DNA of 64,000 nucleotides from Saprospirales bacterium (lineage in GTDB: Bacteria > Bacteroidota > Bacteroidia > Chitinophagales > Saprospiraceae), in NCBI GenBank assembly GCA_007695035.1, contig REEO01000075.1:21333-85332 (forward strand), given 5' to 3'. A model generated the notes under the pieces. That model was not told where the DNA came from, did no database searches, and was given only the letters and a program-made list of their open reading frames with translations. This document shows positions 45,339 to 54,440 of this stretch, piece after piece; positions within the stretch are counted from its first letter, which is position 1; each line of letters starts with the position of its first letter. The translations under genes and the position numbers were made by a program.

Positions 45339-45902
45339 TTAAGACGAGAGAACCGTTTGCAGATGTTTCCTTCGCACCCACTCCATTGCTCCGAACATCA
45401 CGGCGCAGAAAAATAGGTCGCCGGCAAGTGTATTCAGGAAGAAGGGAAGTCCTGCGGTGTAGGCAGCGATTAAACCGGCCATGTCTTTGGTGTAGTAAAC
45501 ACTCCCCGCCCAGGCGCCGAAATTCGATATGAGGAAAAAGATGAGTGAGGCACTGAGACTGGCTCCGATTACTCTCCCGGCACTGATTTTATGCAAAATT
45601 ACCCTTGCGAGCAGTACCATCAATATCAGAGCGGCACTGGTGAACAAAAAGTTGGTGCTCACAAATACAAAGCCATCGTAGTAGGCCGCATAAACGAGGT
45701 TGTTCAGCAAGAGGTCAGAAAACCAAACTGCGATCACGGGAACCAACCAGGCCAGCCACCTGGAGGAAAAATAAGCGCCTCCAAAAAGCGCAATAGCTCC
45801 CACGGCGGTGAAGTTGGGTGGATGTGGCACCAGTCTGCTGAGTGCTGCAAAGGCAATGAATAGTATTATTATAATGCCGCATTGTTGTCGGTTAATTTTC
45901 AT
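45339..45902 (-). CDS. DUF6580 membrane protein, putative transporter component
   Basis: A 187-aa integral membrane protein with five to six hydrophobic helices. It has the DUF6580 hallmarks RLVPHPPNFTAVGAIALFGGAYF near the N-terminus and SNFGAWAGSVYYTKDMAGL later. The fold resembles small substrate-binding subunits of vitamin uptake systems, so transport is a reasonable guess without direct support. Its promoter (45923-45952) is close to consensus. The DUF5522 mini-gene follows it. Confidence 0.8.
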   Translation of the reverse strand: MKINRQQCGIIIILFIAFAALSRLVPHPPNFTAVGAIALFGGAYFSSRWLAWLVPVIAVWFSDLLLNNLVYAAYYDGFVFVSTNFLFTSAALILMVLLARVILHKISAGRVIGASLSASLIFFLISNFGAWAGSVYYTKDMAGLIAAYTAGLPFFLNTLAGDLFFCAVMFGAMEWVRRKHLQTVLSS

Positions 45903-45922
45903 TGTTTCTTACTTTTGAGCTA

Positions 45923-45952
45923 CAAAATTAACTAGTAATTTGGTGTGGTCAA
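45923..45952 (-). promoter_or_regulatory. Promoter of DUF6580/DUF5522 (TTG-N19-TAATTTTG)
   Basis: On the minus strand TTG (45952-45950) precedes TAATTTTG (45930-45923) by 19 nt. The predicted leader is about 15 nt. Confidence 0.65.
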
Positions 45953-46067
45953 AATATTTCCGAATGTTCAATAGAAAATGATGAGCTTCCCCCGCAGTAG
46001 GGACATCGTTTTCAAGCGGATTTTTGATGTGAAAAACCATTGGTGGCCGGCAAAAATAGTGTAGATC

Positions 46068-47039
46068 ATGGAACAGGATAAAAGGCGCGGATTTTTTGAA
46101 GCCGCATATTTGGGAGATAATCAATTCTGGAGATACCTGCTTGTGTTATTGCTGGTTTTTGTAGGTTATTTTATTGGTCAGATACCACTTCTTTTGGCCA
46201 TTGGATATCAAACAACCACTGGTGTAATTGACACCGATGCGCTTCAGCAATTTCAAGAGACGGCTGACATGGGAGTGTTGGGCCTGGATTACAATTTGGG
46301 TCTCTTCCTTTTATTGCTCGCCTTTGCAGTAGGTCTTGTTTTTTTATGCCTCGGTGTTCAATTCGTGCACCGGCGATCCTGGAAAACCATGGTCAACTAC
46401 GCGGGGCGGTTTAATTTCAGTAAGATATTCTACGGCTTTGCCCTTTGGCTCTTTCTGGCCTTTTTGGCAGAGGTGCCTTTTTTGATTATGCATTCCGATT
46501 CCTATGAGTTTCAGTTCGAACCTGTTCGATTTTTTATACTGCTTATCATCGCCCTCTCAATTTTGCCGTTACAAACAACCATGGAGGAGTTTTTCTTCAG
46601 GGGATGGCTGATGCAGGGATTCGGGCTTGTATTCGGAGCCAGAATTTTTCCGCTACTGGTGAGTAGTCTGCTGTTTGGATTGGTACACATGGCGAATCCC
46701 GAGGTGGCCAATTACGGCCTGGTCAATATGATGATCTACTACATCATGGCGGGATTGTTTTTGGGCCTTATTACCATTCTGGATGACTCCCTGGACCTGG
46801 CGCTGGGGGTTCACTTTGCCACCAACTTTTACGCAGCGGTCTTTGTGACCTACGAGCACGCGGCACTAAAAACCTGGTCGCTTTTTAAATACACCGAAGA
46901 ACTCAATGTCGGCGCCATGAACATAGCATTTTTTGTGCTTGCATTGGTGTTTATTCTGTTGGCATCAAAAAAATATAACTGGGACTTTAATATTGTTTTT
47001 CAGAAGGTTGTGAAGCCTAAGGACGATGACGTTGTTTAA
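46068..47039 (+). CDS. CPBP-family intramembrane glutamic endopeptidase
   Basis: A 323-aa polytopic membrane protein with about eight helices. The CPBP (CAAX protease/bacteriocin-processing) motifs are TMEEFFFRGWLMQG (EExxxR) and LLFGLVHMANPE (FxxxH), which place the catalytic Glu and His in the membrane. Bacterial members can process peptides or take part in envelope stress and bacteriocin immunity; the substrate here is unknown. It is 75 nt upstream of the M1 peptidase gene on the same strand. Confidence 0.85.
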   Translation: MEQDKRRGFFEAAYLGDNQFWRYLLVLLLVFVGYFIGQIPLLLAIGYQTTTGVIDTDALQQFQETADMGVLGLDYNLGLFLLLLAFAVGLVFLCLGVQFVHRRSWKTMVNYAGRFNFSKIFYGFALWLFLAFLAEVPFLIMHSDSYEFQFEPVRFFILLIIALSILPLQTTMEEFFFRGWLMQGFGLVFGARIFPLLVSSLLFGLVHMANPEVANYGLVNMMIYYIMAGLFLGLITILDDSLDLALGVHFATNFYAAVFVTYEHAALKTWSLFKYTEELNVGAMNIAFFVLALVFILLASKKYNWDFNIVFQKVVKPKDDDVV

Positions 47040-47114
47040 GAATTTCACACCGATGGCATTGATTTTGATAAATAATCCGTTTCTAACCATATTGCTTCAA
47101 TAAAAAATTTAACA

Positions 47115-48995
47115 ATGCGCAATTCCAGAATTCTGCTTATCCTGACGCTGAACCTGTTATTTGTCTTTAGCCTGCGCGCCGATGATAATCCGAGGCCCGC
47201 ATATTGGCAGCAGCAGGTTAGGTATTTGATTGAGGTTGATTTTGACGTGGAAAAACACCGTTTTACCGGAAAGCAGGAGGTGATGTTTATCAACAACTCA
47301 CCCGACAGACTCGACCGGGTGTACTTTCACCTCTACTACAATGCATTTCAGCCCAACAGTATGATGGATCAGAGATCTGCTCATATTGCCGATCCCGATA
47401 GTAGGGTGGGCAACCGCATTTCTCGGCTGCGCCCCAACGAAGTGGGATACCACAATATTAATCTCATAAAAATGGATGGGGTGGAGTGCGAGTTTGAAAT
47501 TACGGAAACCATAATGGATGTCTTTATTCCGTTTTTCATAGAACCCGGCGACACCGTCAATTTTTACCTTGAATACGAGTCCCAGGTGCCGCTTCAAATC
47601 AGAAGGACCGGTAGAGACAGTGAGGAGGGCATTGCTTATTCCATGGCCCAGTGGTACCCTAAATTGGCCCAGTACGACGATCAGGGCTGGCATGCTCATC
47701 CATATGTGGGCAGGGAGTTTTACGGCATTTTTGGCGACTTTGATGTGATTATCAATATCGATTCCAGTTATACAGTGGCAGCAGGGGGCGTACTTCAGAA
47801 CCCGGAGGAGATCGGCCACGGCTATACAGATGAGTATGAAGCCAAAGTCGATGAAAACGGAAAACTGTCCTGGTTTTTTCGAGCGGAAAATGTGCACGAC
47901 TTTGCCTGGGCGGCGGATACGGGATACACCCACACCACCCACATGAGCGAGCAAGGCACCTTGTTCCGTTTTTTTTACCTATCCAATGAGCGAACCGACC
48001 ACAACTGGGGGTTGCTCCCCGGCATACTAGATTCAGCACTTACTTACCTGGTCGCGCGATGCGGGGATTACCCCTATCCCGAATTTTCGGTTATTCAGGG
48101 AGGAGACGGTGGAATGGAATACCCCATGGCGACGCTAATCACCGGAGAAAGGCCCCTCTTGAGTTTGGTTGGAGTCACCGTTCACGAATTAGCGCACATG
48201 TGGTATTATTTGATCCTGGCTACCAATGAGAGTATTTATCCCTACATGGACGAGGGTTTTACTACCTACATTACTGAAGAAACCTTGAATTATCTGGCGG
48301 GTAAGAATTTGCTGCCCAGAAGGGAGTACACATCTAATCCTCATGCTGCCCGGATTGCCAGTTACGTCAACTTTGCCAGGGAGGGTAGGGAAGAGCCTAT
48401 GAGTACTTTTGCAGACCATTATATCACAAATGCGGCCTATTGGATGGCCACTTATACCAAAGCGTCTATAATGCTGGTGCAATTGTCCTACATAATAGGA
48501 CAGGAGGCATTTGATCAGACTCTTCTGGAATTTTACGACACCTGGAAATTCAAGCACCCGAGACCGGATGATTTTTTCAGGATAGCAGAGAAGGTTTCCG
48601 GAATTGATCTGAAATGGTACCAAAACCAATGGATACACACTACCAACACTATTGATTATGGAGTTGATACCATCATAGGTAACCCGGACGGATCATCCTC
48701 TCTGATCCTAGTCAACAATGGAACTATGCCTATGCCCATCGACCTGACCGTTTATGTGGAGGGCTCACCTTACTACCTGCACATACCACTGGTGATTATG
48801 CACGGCCGGAAGCAAATAGACGATGGGCTCGAGTTTATGCAGATGGAACCTTGGGCCTGGACCAACCCCATGTACGAATTGCACCTGCCTTTCCCCGTGG
48901 AGGAGATATCCCGGGTGGTCATCGATGAAACAGGCAGACTGGCTGATGTCAACCCCGTGGACAATGTTTATCCCAGGGAGAGAGAATCGGATTGA
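47115..48995 (+). CDS. Exported M1-family zinc metallopeptidase
   Basis: A 626-aa peptidase with a signal peptide (LLILTLNLLFVFSLRA). The exopeptidase motif GGDGGMEYPMATL precedes the zinc site VTVHELAHMWYY, and the third zinc ligand is the Glu in YMDEGFTTYITEE, 18 residues on. This is the gluzincin pattern of aminopeptidase N relatives. The N-terminal beta domain (about 25-260) is typical of the exported Bacteroidota members. It likely trims peptides in the periplasm or at the surface. No T9SS sorting domain is present. Confidence 0.9.
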   Translation: MRNSRILLILTLNLLFVFSLRADDNPRPAYWQQQVRYLIEVDFDVEKHRFTGKQEVMFINNSPDRLDRVYFHLYYNAFQPNSMMDQRSAHIADPDSRVGNRISRLRPNEVGYHNINLIKMDGVECEFEITETIMDVFIPFFIEPGDTVNFYLEYESQVPLQIRRTGRDSEEGIAYSMAQWYPKLAQYDDQGWHAHPYVGREFYGIFGDFDVIINIDSSYTVAAGGVLQNPEEIGHGYTDEYEAKVDENGKLSWFFRAENVHDFAWAADTGYTHTTHMSEQGTLFRFFYLSNERTDHNWGLLPGILDSALTYLVARCGDYPYPEFSVIQGGDGGMEYPMATLITGERPLLSLVGVTVHELAHMWYYLILATNESIYPYMDEGFTTYITEETLNYLAGKNLLPRREYTSNPHAARIASYVNFAREGREEPMSTFADHYITNAAYWMATYTKASIMLVQLSYIIGQEAFDQTLLEFYDTWKFKHPRPDDFFRIAEKVSGIDLKWYQNQWIHTTNTIDYGVDTIIGNPDGSSSLILVNNGTMPMPIDLTVYVEGSPYYLHIPLVIMHGRKQIDDGLEFMQMEPWAWTNPMYELHLPFPVEEISRVVIDETGRLADVNPVDNVYPRERESD

Positions 48996-49091
48996 CAACA
49001 AGACATTAGGCTGGTAAGAGGTGAATGAGACTGCAGGAATTTTGTGATTTGCTGGCCTAGTGCGCCCAATTTTAATGTTTAAACCAACTAC

Positions 49092-50024
49092 ATGAGACTG
49101 ATATTCTTTGGCACTTCCCTCTTTGCTGTTCCCTCACTTGAAAAACTCACCTCCAGTGGTTTTGAGGTGGCTGCGGTGGTTACCGCCCCGGATAAAAGAG
49201 GGGGGCGGGGCCGAAAGCAATTACTGGCATCCAGTGTGAAAAAATCCGCGCTTAAACTCGGCCTTAAATGCCTCCAACCGCCCAACCTCAAAGCACCTGA
49301 ATTCCTGGAAGAGTTGGAAAACCTGAATGCAGAGATATTCGTCGTTGTGGCTTTTCGGATGTTGCCAAAGGCAGTTTGGGATATGCAGGAGAAGGGTACG
49401 GTAAACCTACATGCATCACTACTGCCTGCCTACCGCGGCGCTGCTCCCATTCATCACGCGATTATGAATGGAGAAAAAGAAACCGGACTAACTGTATTCC
49501 AGCTCCGTCATGAAATTGATACCGGGGACATTTTGGCTCAGAAAAAAATTAGAATCCAGCCCAATGAGACCACTGGGGAATTGCACGATCGAATGGCCCT
49601 GGCCGGGGCCGATTTGCTGGTCGATACGATGAAACAACTGGAGGCCGGTGAGGTGAAACCCGTCGCTCAGGACCCTGAAAAAGTGAGTTCGGCGCCAAAG
49701 ATATCCCGGGAAACAGGGAAAATCGATTTTTCTAAAGGCAAGACCCGCGTGTATAACCTTATCCGTGCCCTCAATCCATTTCCCGGAGCATACACCGCGA
49801 TCGATGGAAAAAAACTGAAAATATGGAGGGCTGCCCTGCCGCAGAAAGATGATAGACCCATCAGTGAGGGAGAGATAGTTTCCGATGGAAAAAATCACTT
49901 GAAAATAGGCACCGGTGACGGCTTTATCAACTGCATAGAAGTCCAGCCTGAGGGAAAGAAGCGAATGAAAATTGAGGAATTTATAAACGGTTACGGGAGT
50001 AACCTGCCCAAGAGCGTGGGTTAA
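49092..50024 (+). CDS. fmt: Methionyl-tRNA formyltransferase
   Basis: Fmt formylates Met-tRNAi for translation initiation. The 310-aa protein has the N-terminal MRLIFFGTSLFAVPSLEKL, the 10-formyl-THF site NLHASLLPAYRGAAPI (catalytic Asn/His), EIDTGDILAQ (catalytic Asp) and the C-terminal OB-like tRNA domain beginning near VYNLIRALNPFPGAYT. The usual partner def is not adjacent. Its last 4 nt overlap the stop region of the convergent small membrane gene. Confidence 0.95.
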   Translation: MRLIFFGTSLFAVPSLEKLTSSGFEVAAVVTAPDKRGGRGRKQLLASSVKKSALKLGLKCLQPPNLKAPEFLEELENLNAEIFVVVAFRMLPKAVWDMQEKGTVNLHASLLPAYRGAAPIHHAIMNGEKETGLTVFQLRHEIDTGDILAQKKIRIQPNETTGELHDRMALAGADLLVDTMKQLEAGEVKPVAQDPEKVSSAPKISRETGKIDFSKGKTRVYNLIRALNPFPGAYTAIDGKKLKIWRAALPQKDDRPISEGEIVSDGKNHLKIGTGDGFINCIEVQPEGKKRMKIEEFINGYGSNLPKSVG

Positions 50025-50266
50025 TTGTCGCGCACCACGCTGGAAAACAAATCAGACACCTTTTCTGCCAAAAACTCTATAATACGCGTCTCCGGGAGCA
50101 GTTTCTGACTTTGGGTTTCATTGAGGTCGTAGTCGGCTAATTCCACAGAGGATTGATTAATAGAGAATTCACTATTCTGAACGATGTCCGTATGCACATA
50201 CACATAGGATCCCACGCTCATGGCGAGAATGAAACAAATAGCAATTATTTTTGCAAACTTTTTCAT
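50021..50266 (-). CDS. Small exported or membrane-anchored protein, unknown
   Basis: An 81-aa protein with an N-terminal hydrophobic segment (FAKIIAICFILAMSVGSYVYV) after KK, then a polar, acidic tail. I start it at the ATG at 50266 (MKKFAKII). An in-frame ATG at 50278 adds MIFS but falls at the predicted transcription start from the TACATTTG box at 50284-50291. No family is recognised. Confidence 0.55.
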   Translation of the reverse strand: MKKFAKIIAICFILAMSVGSYVYVHTDIVQNSEFSINQSSVELADYDLNETQSQKLLPETRIIEFLAEKVSDLFSSVVRDN

Positions 50267-50278
50267 CGAAAAAATCAT

Positions 50279-50850
50279 TACGGCAAATGTAACAATAAAA
50301 TGTATGCAAGTTGCCCACCAATCACGGGTTTAACATATTGATAACACTTGACGATGCATAATATTTTTATTCAACCACAACAATAAGACGCATATTCCAT
50401 CCCCGGAGTTGGGTAGATGGGCAATTTTTTCCAAAAATTTAGATATTGGTTGACAATGGAGATGCCGGCCACCGATCCTTAGGGAGAGACGGCTGGTACC
50501 GTTGCCCTGTCAGGGCGTTTTCCGATGCCCTAATGATGCACTTAGCTGTACTAAGGAACCCAACCTTAAAGTTTAATCGATCCTCAAGGTTGATATTACC
50601 TCTTTGCAAAAGACCCCAACGGGGTCAGGCAGCAAAACGGTGTGCTTGCGTTAGATCATTGAGTAGGTTTGTGTTTCCTAAGCTTAGGGTGGAATCACCC
50701 ATCGTTATGAAATCACCTTAGACCAGCACCCTGAAGGGGTGCAGCAGAAAAAGCCATGCGTGAAACCAATGAACAATCGGCATCGCCCAACATCCACAAC
50801 ATTTCCCATCCAATCTGGGTTTTTATAGGACCGAAACAGAAACACCAGAT
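50279..50850. other. Palindrome-dense intergenic region
   Basis: This 572-bp gap carries at least six short palindromes between 50504 and 50742 (listed under the repeat feature) and a minus-strand -7 box at 50284-50291. Open frames crossing it have no protein-like features. Confidence 0.6.
50504..50742. repeat. Cluster of short palindromes
   Basis: Visible dyads are GCCCTG-T-CAGGGC (50504-50516), CTTAG/CTAAG (50541-50555), AACCTT/AAGGTT (50562-50591), GACCCC-AAC-GGGGTC (50612-50626), CCTAAGCTTAGG (50677-50688), GGGTG/CACCC (50687-50700) and GCACCC/GGGTGC (50726-50742). They resemble decayed intergenic repeats seen in other Bacteroidota. Confidence 0.6.
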
Positions 50851-51459
50851 ATGAACTACCTCGGACATGCGGTTTTTTCAGGAAAAAACGATGCGGAGAT
50901 GCTCGGGAATCTGGCCGGAGACTTCTTGAAAAATCAGTACCATCACCTCCTCGATAAAGAGGTCTTGCAGGGTGTAAAATTGCACCGTCAAATTGATGTG
51001 ATCACAGATGATAACCCCTATTTTAAGGAGATGGTGGTGCCCCTGCGTGCGAGCTTTGGTAAGTACAGCGGTGTGGTGCTGGATGTGTTGTTGGACCATG
51101 TAATTGCATCAGAATGGGGGCAGTTGTTCGAGGTCAAATTTGATGCCTTTACCGGCTCGGTTTACAGTGGAGTTCTCAGTGAATGTGACCGTCTGCCAAA
51201 TTGGCAATCCGAAATAATTGAAAGAATGGCGAGGTCATCCTGGCTGGATGCCTATAGATCGGAAGAGGGGCTGCGGAGGGTGTTCCATCGTTTGTCCCAA
51301 AAGGCATCCAGGAATTTAGATGGGGGAGAGGTGCTGGAACTCTACAAAAGAGAGCGCGATACTTACCGGGAAAATCTTCCCCGGTTCCTCGACTACAACC
51401 AAAAGAAAATTCTGAAGACCAGGCTGTTGATCAGCCCTCGAATAGAATGGAAAAACTGA
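50851..51459 (+). CDS. ACP phosphodiesterase-family protein
   Basis: A 202-aa cytoplasmic protein of the AcpH (DUF479) family, which removes the phosphopantetheine arm from acyl carrier protein. It begins with the typical MNYLGHAVFSG and has the metal-binding NLAGDF motif, then GVKLHRQIDVITD (HRxxD) and VVLDVLLDHVIASEWG (DxxxDH). The motifs fit the HD-like fold of the family. Its 3' end overlaps that of porT by 29 nt in a convergent arrangement. Confidence 0.85.
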   Translation: MNYLGHAVFSGKNDAEMLGNLAGDFLKNQYHHLLDKEVLQGVKLHRQIDVITDDNPYFKEMVVPLRASFGKYSGVVLDVLLDHVIASEWGQLFEVKFDAFTGSVYSGVLSECDRLPNWQSEIIERMARSSWLDAYRSEEGLRRVFHRLSQKASRNLDGGEVLELYKRERDTYRENLPRFLDYNQKKILKTRLLISPRIEWKN

Positions 51460-52168
51460 TGGTTCTGGACAGTATTTTTTCCATCAGGGAAGCCTCCTTG
51501 AGGGTATTATTCGCAATCAGAATATTGCTGAGCCCGTGCGAAAAGGTGATTTGAGGGGACAGGATAAAGTAAGGCATGAATATCTGCACGCCAAAACCAA
51601 TTTCCGCCTGATAGTCGTGAGGTGAGATTTTTATCAGGTTTTCCGCCTGGCGGGTGCGCGAATTGTTCTGAAGATCGTAGCTGTATTTAACTCCGGCTGA
51701 CACAAACAGTCTCATGTCATTATAAGGCGCGGACTTGAACCGGAGTATGAAGGGTATTTCGACAAAAACAGATTCGAGGGTCTCTCTGTGTGGTGCCTGG
51801 CTTTCGCCTATGTGAGTATATTCAATGGTGCGCTCTGTGAACAAAAAGTTGGGAATCAGTCGAAAGTCGAAGTACTCCCCAAACTTGAGGTTGCCGACCA
51901 CTCCGATGTGAAAACCCGGCCCGCTGATGGCTTCAGTGAGCGAGTAGGTGTCGTTTTGGATGAAATCAGTAGAGTGCCTGATCTTGAAGTTGGAGGTACT
52001 GTATCCCAGCGCAATACCGAAATAGTAAGGGCGGTGTTTGAAGTCGCCGTAATTATAGCTGTTGTTATTGTTCCTAATTTGGCTTTCTGCGTCGGTGGTA
52101 AAGAGCGTTAGCGCAAAGACCTGAACCAAAAATATGCAAATTATTTTTCCCCCTCGTAAATACAACAT
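51431..52168 (-). CDS. porT: T9SS/gliding protein PorT
   Basis: PorT is an outer-membrane beta-barrel needed for type IX secretion. The protein (about 245 aa from the ATG at 52168) has a signal peptide (IICIFLVQVFALTLFTTDAES) and an eight-strand barrel pattern (YYFGIALGYSTSNFKIRHS, FDFRLIPNFLFTERTIEY, FFILSPQITFSHGLS-like strands). It overlaps the 3' end of ubiE/menG; the ubiE-porT pairing is common in Bacteroidota and supports the call. An upstream in-frame ATG at 52213 would add 15 residues inside ubiE. Confidence 0.85.
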   Translation of the reverse strand: MLYLRGGKIICIFLVQVFALTLFTTDAESQIRNNNNSYNYGDFKHRPYYFGIALGYSTSNFKIRHSTDFIQNDTYSLTEAISGPGFHIGVVGNLKFGEYFDFRLIPNFLFTERTIEYTHIGESQAPHRETLESVFVEIPFILRFKSAPYNDMRLFVSAGVKYSYDLQNNSRTRQAENLIKISPHDYQAEIGFGVQIFMPYFILSPQITFSHGLSNILIANNTLKEASLMEKILSRTISFSILFEG

Positions 52169-52866
52169 ATACCCGCGGTTAAACTTTTGTAGTTGGTGTT
52201 TTTGAATCCACATTTTTGTAAAACATGCTCAAAACGTTCATAGTCTGGAAAAACTTGCACAGATTCGTACAAATATTTATACGCTTTCGGGTCTTTGGAG
52301 GTGATCCTCCCGATAAAGGGTAGTATGTATCTGAAGTACAAGTTGAATCCCTGCTTGAGTGGAAACATCCTGGGCTTGGAAAATTCCAGTATCACGACCT
52401 TGCCCCCGGGTTTTAAAACGCGATAAATTTCGTCCAGGCCCTTTTCCAGGTTTTCAAAATTGCGCACTCCGAAGGCTACAGTGGCTGCATTGTATGTGTT
52501 GTCCGCAGCGTCCAAAGCCTCGGAGTCTCCGTAAACGAGGGTTACCCGGTCATCCAGTTTCCTTTTTTGGAGCTTTTTTCGTCCTATTTCAAGCATTTTG
52601 TTGGCAATATCCACACCGGTCACCTTTGCATCCGGTAATTGTTTTGCTATTTCAATGGCCACATCGCCCGTCCCGGTAGCCACGTCAATGATTTTTGAGG
52701 GGCGGTCTTTGGCAAGTAGTCGAATGGCCCTTTTTCTCCACCGTCTATCAATTCCCAGGCTGAGAAATCTATTGAGAAAGTCGTACTTCCAGGCGATGTT
52801 GTCAAACATTTTGGCAACCTGCTTTTTCTTTCCCTCCTCGTCCTCATATGGTTTTATTTCACTCAT
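52141..52866 (-). CDS. ubiE: Demethylmenaquinone methyltransferase
   Basis: UbiE/MenG performs the last C-methylation in menaquinone synthesis. The 241-aa protein has the SAM-binding VATGTGDVAIEIAKQL and VTGVDIANKML, then YNAATVAFGVRNFENLEKGL and LKPGGKVVILEFSKP, all characteristic of the family, and the YRYILPFIG-like segment near the C-terminus. With no ubiquinone genes and a Bacteroidota background, menaquinone is the expected substrate. It overlaps porT. Confidence 0.93.
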   Translation of the reverse strand: MSEIKPYEDEEGKKKQVAKMFDNIAWKYDFLNRFLSLGIDRRWRKRAIRLLAKDRPSKIIDVATGTGDVAIEIAKQLPDAKVTGVDIANKMLEIGRKKLQKRKLDDRVTLVYGDSEALDAADNTYNAATVAFGVRNFENLEKGLDEIYRVLKPGGKVVILEFSKPRMFPLKQGFNLYFRYILPFIGRITSKDPKAYKYLYESVQVFPDYERFEHVLQKCGFKNTNYKSLTAGICCIYEGEK

Positions 52867-53037
52867 TTACTTCTATTTCGGTACTGTTTATAAAAGCCTG
52901 ATTTGCAGTAGCTAAAAATACATTAACATTAATCCCAATCGGAAACCTTCTTCCGATATTGCAGCTGCCACGGATATAGAAATTGGTCTTTGTGGACATT
53001 TGTTCTGACGAAGCCCGTTTTTTTGTGCATCCGAAAT

Positions 53038-53409
53038 TCAGACCAGGTCCTGCTCGTCCCAGTCTTTGCGCTTTTCTTTGGTCTTCTCCCGGAGTTCATC
53101 CAGGTCCAGCTCATCGATTTCATCCCCATTTTCTTCCTCACCGGACAAACGCTTCAAACGCCGAAGTTCCTTTCGGTAGGCCAAGTACTCCCAGTCCCCG
53201 CCCCGGTTAAGGAAACCGAAAGTTTTGATGTAGCTGAACACAATGTCGATGCCCAGTACGGCAATCGGGATGAGGCTCCACAATATGCCGGGGGAGAAAA
53301 GATAATTGACGATAAACAAAACCAGGATGGCAGTGAGATTTCCTCCGAGTTTGTCGTAGAACTTCTTCTGCTTTTTGACCCTTCTTTCAGCTACCTCTTC
53401 TGGAGTCAT
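53038..53409 (-). CDS. 2TM domain protein
   Basis: A 123-aa protein with a charged N-terminus (MTPEEVAERRVKKQKKFYDKL), two closely spaced transmembrane helices (AILVLFIVNYLFSP and LIPIAVLGIDIVFSYI) and a long charged coiled-coil-like tail. This fits the Bacteroidota 2TM family of unknown function. Its start overlaps the stop of the upstream membrane gene by 4 nt, indicating an operon. Confidence 0.72.
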   Translation of the reverse strand: MTPEEVAERRVKKQKKFYDKLGGNLTAILVLFIVNYLFSPGILWSLIPIAVLGIDIVFSYIKTFGFLNRGGDWEYLAYRKELRRLKRLSGEEENGDEIDELDLDELREKTKEKRKDWDEQDLV

Positions 53410-53777
53410 GACTGTCCTTTTTGAACCAATTCCCGGAATGAACTGCCCGTTGCAAATGCGAGTCCTCCACCGAGTCCGCCCAGGGATCCGGAGATAACGA
53501 GGAGCCCCAACAGACTGACCCCGTCGAAAATATTGCCCAGCCGGCCACTGAGTATGCCCTCATTGAGCATGTCGATGTAATAGGCCTGAAGTATCCATGC
53601 AGCAAATACACAGAAAAATCCCGTGGAAAACGCCTTGACAGGCACCAGGCCGGAAATATAACCTATTGCAATACAAAGCGGTACAAAGGACCACCAGGGG
53701 GACCAGGCCCCCAACACCATCGTCAAAAATATGGTGGTGAGACTGATGATAACGAGCTTGAGTTTATCCTTGAGCAT
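53406..53777 (-). CDS. Four-helix membrane protein, unknown
   Basis: A 123-aa hydrophobic protein with about four transmembrane helices (LVIISLTTIFLTMVLGAW, FVPLCIAIGYISGLV, FCVFAAWILQAYYI, LGLLVISGSLGGLGGGLAFA). The Gly-rich last helix suggests close helix packing. No family is recognised. It is translationally coupled to the 2TM gene. Confidence 0.6.
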   Translation of the reverse strand: MLKDKLKLVIISLTTIFLTMVLGAWSPWWSFVPLCIAIGYISGLVPVKAFSTGFFCVFAAWILQAYYIDMLNEGILSGRLGNIFDGVSLLGLLVISGSLGGLGGGLAFATGSSFRELVQKGQS

Positions 53778-53883
53778 CCGGGCAGTTTTGCAGTTGGTAA
53801 AAGTAATGATTATTTACAAGCCCACCAACCATTCCCCGGATATTGTCTTCAAGCCGCGCCGACCTACACATCGGCTTTCCAAA

Positions 53884-54306
53884 TTAACGGTGCATATCCG
53901 TTCCGGCAAAGTGGAAGGATGCTTCAATTTTGGCGTTCTCGTCACTGTCCGCTCCGTGAACCGCATTTTCACCTATGCTTTTTGCGTAAAGAGCGCGAAT
54001 GGTCCCCTCTGCTGCTTCAGCAGGATTGGTAGCACCGATCAGTTTTCTGAAATCAGCCACAGCATTGTCCTTTTCCAAAACGGCAGCTACAATAGGTCCC
54101 GAAGACATAAACTCTACCAACTCTCCGTAAAATGGTCTCTCTTTGTGTACAGCGTAGAATTCACCCGCTTTTTCAGGAGATAATTTGGTGTACTTCATGG
54201 CGATGATCTTAAATCCCGCATTATTGATCCTGGCGAGTATATCACCAATGTGTCCGGCTTTTACAGCGTCCGGCTTGATCATGGTAAATGTGATGTTTTC
54301 TGACAT
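53884..54306 (-). CDS. ndk: Nucleoside diphosphate kinase
   Basis: Ndk equilibrates NTP and NDP pools through a phospho-histidine. The 140-aa length is normal. Motifs are [15 protein letters not shown] at the N-terminus and [15 protein letters not shown], which contains the active-site His. It lies divergently upstream of nrnA-gldI. A TACTTTTG -7 box (54339-54332) gives a leader of about 20 nt. Confidence 0.96.
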   Translation of the reverse strand: MSENITFTMIKPDAVKAGHIGDILARINNAGFKIIAMKYTKLSPEKAGEFYAVHKERPFYGELVEFMSSGPIVAAVLEKDNAVADFRKLIGATNPAEAAEGTIRALYAKSIGENAVHGADSDENAKIEASFHFAGTDMHR

Positions 54307-54331
54307 AATTGGTCTTTTTTAAATGAAGCTG

Positions 54332-54339
54332 CAAAAGTA
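54332..54339 (-). promoter_or_regulatory. -7 box for ndk (TACTTTTG)
   Basis: The minus strand reads TACTTTTG 25 nt before the ndk start codon. No TTG is seen at the proper upstream spacing, partly because the 52-bp repeat begins here. Confidence 0.45.
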
Positions 54340-54391
54340 ATCAATGAGACCACATCGAAAACCCTTTTGTCACGAAAATAAGCGAAAAATT
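54340..54391 (+). repeat. Dispersed 52-bp repeat, copy 1
   Basis: This sequence matches 63943-63994 at 47 of 52 positions in the same orientation, with a shared core CGAAAACCCTTTTGTCA. It overlaps the upstream edge of the ndk promoter. Confidence 0.75.
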
Positions 54392-54440
54392 GTTGAAAGC
54401 AGAAAGTATGGAAAGTACAAAGTATGGAAAGTGACAATGG

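Noticed and set aside
53038..53777. Toxin-antitoxin pair from two overlapping small membrane genes.
   Set aside because: One matches the 2TM family; neither resembles known TA components.
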